Below are positions 61,650 to 64,000 of a stretch of 64,000 bases of DNA, piece by piece (the first letter of the stretch is position 1; every line of letters begins with the position of its first letter). The notes beneath the pieces were generated by a model, which had not been told where the DNA came from, ran no database searches, and saw only the letters and a list, made by a program, of their open reading frames with translations. The translations under genes were made by a program, and so were the position numbers. Source of the stretch: Paenibacillus sp. FSL W8-0426. Its GTDB lineage: Bacteria; Bacillota; Bacilli; Paenibacillales; Paenibacillaceae. The DNA lies in assembly GCF_037969725.1 (NCBI RefSeq), contig NZ_CP150203.1, positions 1,070,001 through 1,134,000 of the forward strand. The letters are read 5' to 3'.

Positions 61650-62354
61650 TTAGGCTTTGTAGTCTGGGTTATGCTGTTCGTATCCCCCATTTGGACGGTT
61701 CACGCTGGTATCCCCGTCGCCATCCCTGTAGTACCCCTCGACGTGCGTGCCGTCTGCGCGCTCATAACCTTCGACATAATGAGGTTCAACGTGGTGAGTA
61801 TTCGGATTTTCGATCGAAGCGGCACCGGTCTGCTCGACATTTGCTGTCGCCGTTGTATGTTCAATAGGCGCTGCATGACTTGGGTCGCTTTCGGCTGCAA
61901 TTTCACCTATGCCATCTGCACCATCCGCCACGTCAAGTATGCCGACTGCAATGACACTCACCGCCGCGGCAGTAACCAGTCCTTTGGCACCGTGCTTCAC
62001 GCGATCCATATCCTCATCCTTGATGCCCGTAACGACATCTTTGCCGTTGTTGTAGACGTATTTGGCAGAAGCAACGACGCCTTTGGCGGTATCAGACACA
62101 GCGCCACCAATGTCGTTCAAGCCATGATCCACCGTGGCTCCATCGTTTGTAATTACCCCTTTAGCGACATCATATACACCGCTGGCAAGATCGCCCACCG
62201 TGCGTCCGGTATGTACGGTTGCTTTTTCAACGCCGTTGCCGACTTCTTTGATATATTGGCTGCCTGTGACTTCACCAACAACCCGGACGGATCCGCCGAG
62301 CACTCTGCCTGTAACTTTTCCCGCGAATTGCCCCAAATCTTTTAGAAAGCTCAT
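61650..62354 (-). CDS. Uncharacterised protein with helical repeats and GYxRxDGTxVxGYxR tail
   Basis: A 234-residue protein, start ATG 62354 behind AAGGAGAATGAC. The first 150 residues repeat small motifs of the type VGEVTGSQYIKEVGNGVEKAT, VGDLASGVYDVAKGVITNDGATV and IGGAVSDTAKGVVASAKYVYNNGKDVVTGI, suggesting an amphipathic helical stretch. A hydrophobic segment (LVTAAAVSVIAVGILDVADG) precedes a C-terminal part rich in His, Glu and Tyr with YVEGYERADGTHVEGYYRDGDGD; similar RxDGTxVxGYxR tails occur at the ends of varied bacterial proteins. Function unknown. It is 79 bp upstream of the EcsC gene, same strand, so the two may be an operon. Confidence 0.6.
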   Translation of the reverse strand: MSFLKDLGQFAGKVTGRVLGGSVRVVGEVTGSQYIKEVGNGVEKATVHTGRTVGDLASGVYDVAKGVITNDGATVDHGLNDIGGAVSDTAKGVVASAKYVYNNGKDVVTGIKDEDMDRVKHGAKGLVTAAAVSVIAVGILDVADGADGIGEIAAESDPSHAAPIEHTTATANVEQTGAASIENPNTHHVEPHYVEGYERADGTHVEGYYRDGDGDTSVNRPNGGYEQHNPDYKA

Positions 62355-62484
62355 ATTGTCATTCTCCTTAGACACACGTTAGGTACTCAAAGTATGCGTT
62401 GTTTTTCTTATTCATAATTGTATTATATACGGATATAAGGGGAAAAGCGGCGCAGGGATTTGGAAATTTAGGTACGAACCCCAT

Positions 62485-62652
62485 GCTCACATGAATTTCC
62501 CGGGGGATTCGCACCTCGGAATTTGTCGAAAAGATCGTTTTCGTGACCTTTTGGCAATGGATTTGCTCCATTAGTTGAGTGATGTATAATAAAAAAGATG
62601 AAGTTACGTAACGATTGTTCCGATTGACACATTTGTTACTTCATTTTTTGCT
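62485..62652 (+). promoter_or_regulatory. CRISPR leader of array 2
   Basis: The segment 62485-62559 repeats the leader block of array 1 with few differences; the part next to the first repeat (ATTTTTTGCT) is also similar to that of array 1 (ATTTTTCGCT). Confidence 0.7.
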
Positions 62653-62812
62653 GTCGCACTCCGTATGGAGTGCGTGGATTGAAATAAATCTCTATCAAGC
62701 GAGGTGCAGCAGCTCAATGAAATCGCACTCCGTATGGAGTGCGTGGATTGAAAGCCATGCAGCTCCATCACTTTTACCTGTCGCACTCTCTATGGAGCGC
62801 ATAACAACAGAA
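62653..62812 (+). CRISPR. CRISPR array 2, decaying, two to three repeats
   Basis: An intact repeat at 62653-62685 (variant CTCCGTATGG where array 1 has CTCTGTATGG), a repeat with changed first and last bases at 62722-62754, and a strongly degenerate one from 62780. Spacers are 36 and 25 nt; the second is too short, which indicates loss of sequence. Same leader side as array 1. Confidence 0.85.
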
Positions 62813-62965
62813 AACCTGGAATGCGACAAAGATGCGTAAACGATTGTTTACGCATCTTTGTGTTGTTTCATATGTGGTTGTATCAAGACCAATTCTTCAT
62901 ATTTTTCCCTGATTGACCGATAACTACTATGAAGTAGATGAAATAATTGGGAAGGGGAGAATTAA

Positions 62966-63631
62966 TTGCAAGAACAATATGCTTTAGAGAAGAAGAGAGT
63001 CATACGTGGCTTTCTGATTGCAGCTGTGTTGGCCACACTCGTGCTCGGAGGTTTTATCGTCTCGGGTTTGGTCAACAACGCGAAGTATGCGGAGGGGCCC
63101 AGAGATTTGAACCATTTGGATCCTGGAACCCTAAAGGCAGGGGACTACGTCGAGGTACAGTTCGAGAAGATGCACCAAGCTTTTGCCAGGTATTATATGC
63201 AGCGGGAAGGAAATGATCTGGAGGTGAATCACTACCTGTATTACATCTATCCTTATCAAGAAAAAGGACTCATTGTGCAAGTGCTCGCACAACATTCATC
63301 CCGATACGACCAGCTTGCGTATTCTTCGAATAATGGCGAACTGTCTGTGGATACCACGATATACAACACGGGCAGTATGCAAAAGATAGACCCCGAGATT
63401 AAGGGGCACGCCACTGAATATATGAAGGAACTTACGGGTACCGAAAAACCATTCGAGGAAGAGTTCTGGCCTTATATGCTTAATTTGGACATTCCTAAGG
63501 AAATTGGAGAGGATCAGTCGTCGTTCATACTTCAAATTCTGGGAGGCATTTATCTAGGCATTATGCTATTGGTCGGTCTAATCGTACTCGGAAGATTGAG
63601 TGTGCTGAAGCATAAATACCGTCAGTATTAA
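62966..63631 (+). CDS. Uncharacterised two-TM extracytoplasmic protein
   Basis: A 221-residue protein starting with TTG at 62966, behind GGGAAGGGGAG. One membrane helix lies at about residues 14-35 (FLIAAVLATLVLGGFIVSGLV) and a second at about 190-210 (ILGGIYLGIMLLVGLIVLG); the 150 residues between them should be outside. That part (GTLKAGDYVEVQFEKMHQAFARYYMQREG...IYPYQEKGLIVQVLAQ) resembles no family I can name. Single gene with no obvious partner. Start choice rests on the ribosome site; no ATG is available nearby. Confidence 0.6.
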   Translation: MQEQYALEKKRVIRGFLIAAVLATLVLGGFIVSGLVNNAKYAEGPRDLNHLDPGTLKAGDYVEVQFEKMHQAFARYYMQREGNDLEVNHYLYYIYPYQEKGLIVQVLAQHSSRYDQLAYSSNNGELSVDTTIYNTGSMQKIDPEIKGHATEYMKELTGTEKPFEEEFWPYMLNLDIPKEIGEDQSSFILQILGGIYLGIMLLVGLIVLGRLSVLKHKYRQY

Positions 63632-63930
63632 TACATAAGATTGGGCAAAATAGCGTTGTAATAAGCGTGAGCTGATTCAACTGTGATTGCAAAAATCCTC
63701 CAAATCATGTGATCTGAAATAAGAAAGAGCCCAAAAACCCGGGGATAACCTCGATCCGAATATGTTTTTGACTGTTGGTGTGGTCACATATAAAATGACT
63801 TGTTCAACTTCTTTACAGGGCCCCATAAGAAAATTTTTACGAAACCCTTAGCATTTACAAAATATGGAGTATGATTATACGCACGATCAAGTATAATGGT
63901 AGTCAATGAAATGAATGGGGAGGATTTACC

Positions 63931-64000
63931 TTGGAACATCGTCAGAATGATTGGGATCAGAATTTTCATGATCCACTCATGCCACCGCCACCACCATATA
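63931..64000 (+). CDS. Start of an unknown gene (partial, 5' end only)
   Basis: A TTG at 63931 sits 6 nt behind GGGGAGGA. The first 23 codons read (M)EHRQNDWDQNFHDPLMPPPPPY, a hydrophilic, proline-rich N-terminus that continues beyond the window edge. Nothing more can be said of its function. The gap 63632-63930 before it shows no gene and no strong terminator. Confidence 0.5.
   Translation, partial: MEHRQNDWDQNFHDPLMPPPPPY

Noticed and set aside
1..64000. Insertion sequences, prophage, tRNA and rRNA genes
   Set aside because: I found no transposase or integrase motifs, no terminal inverted repeats around coding DNA, and no tRNA-like cloverleaf or rRNA stretch; the 23-nt modules carry no gene and were classed as repeats.

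Overview
The window looks like a chromosomal segment of a Paenibacillus-type soil Firmicute. The evidence is strong AGGAGG-type ribosome binding sites, frequent TTG starts, lipobox-bearing binding proteins instead of periplasmic ones, a very high density of ABC importers paired with AraC and LacI regulators, secreted polysaccharide-degrading enzymes, and moderate GC content. The genus is an inference from this gene style. I saw no rRNA, tRNA, phage module or insertion sequence.

Layout. 1-10.7 kb: the end of a secreted carbohydrate-binding protein; a sugar operon (Gfo/Idh/MocA oxidoreductase, two CUT1 permeases, lipoprotein) followed by its LacI regulator, with a shared TTTGCSGCAAA operator; then an AraC gene divergent from a CBM9-like / TIM-barrel isomerase / oxidoreductase operon. 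10.8-16.5 kb: a 5'-nucleotidase-type phosphoesterase divergent from phnDCEE (phosphonate/phosphite import). 16.7-26.2 kb: quinone-reductase-like gene divergent from a TetR gene, a 932-residue secreted multidomain protein, an ECF sigma factor, and an overlapping response regulator / histidine kinase / propeller-like protein operon. 26.3-31.5 kb: a Fur-controlled siderophore uptake locus in which an AraC regulator runs in frame into the binding lipoprotein, followed by two FecCD permeases and an ATPase. 31.5-35.9 kb: a repeat-rich intergenic stretch, then a MacB/MacA-like ABC export system whose ribosome binding region is an (AGGAA)7 microsatellite. 36.5-41.6 kb: secreted GH6 cellulase and PL11 rhamnogalacturonan lyase. 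41.9-50 kb: a histidine phosphatase, then an eight-gene operon (unknown protein, PHP phosphoesterase, glycerophosphodiesterase-like protein, LacI, ABC importer) that looks like an importer and processor of a phosphodiester or related organophosphate. 50.2-57 kb: AraC + GH4 glycosidase, M20 amidohydrolase and a polar amino acid ABC importer. 57-59.8 kb: a broken DUF554 gene, an amidohydrolase and its TetR regulator. 60-62.8 kb: two cas-less type I-C-like CRISPR arrays with matching leaders, enclosing an EcsC-family gene and an unknown gene. 62.9-64 kb: a two-TM protein and the start of another gene.

The most unusual structures are: (i) an interspersed 183-bp inverted module made of four 23-nt units at a fixed 50/60/50 spacing, found at two loci and in partial form at a third; (ii) the stopless AraC-lipoprotein junction with an internal Fur box; (iii) the AGGAA microsatellite at a translation start; (iv) two CRISPR arrays at different stages of decay. 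Functions are assigned from family motifs read by eye; no database search was possible.
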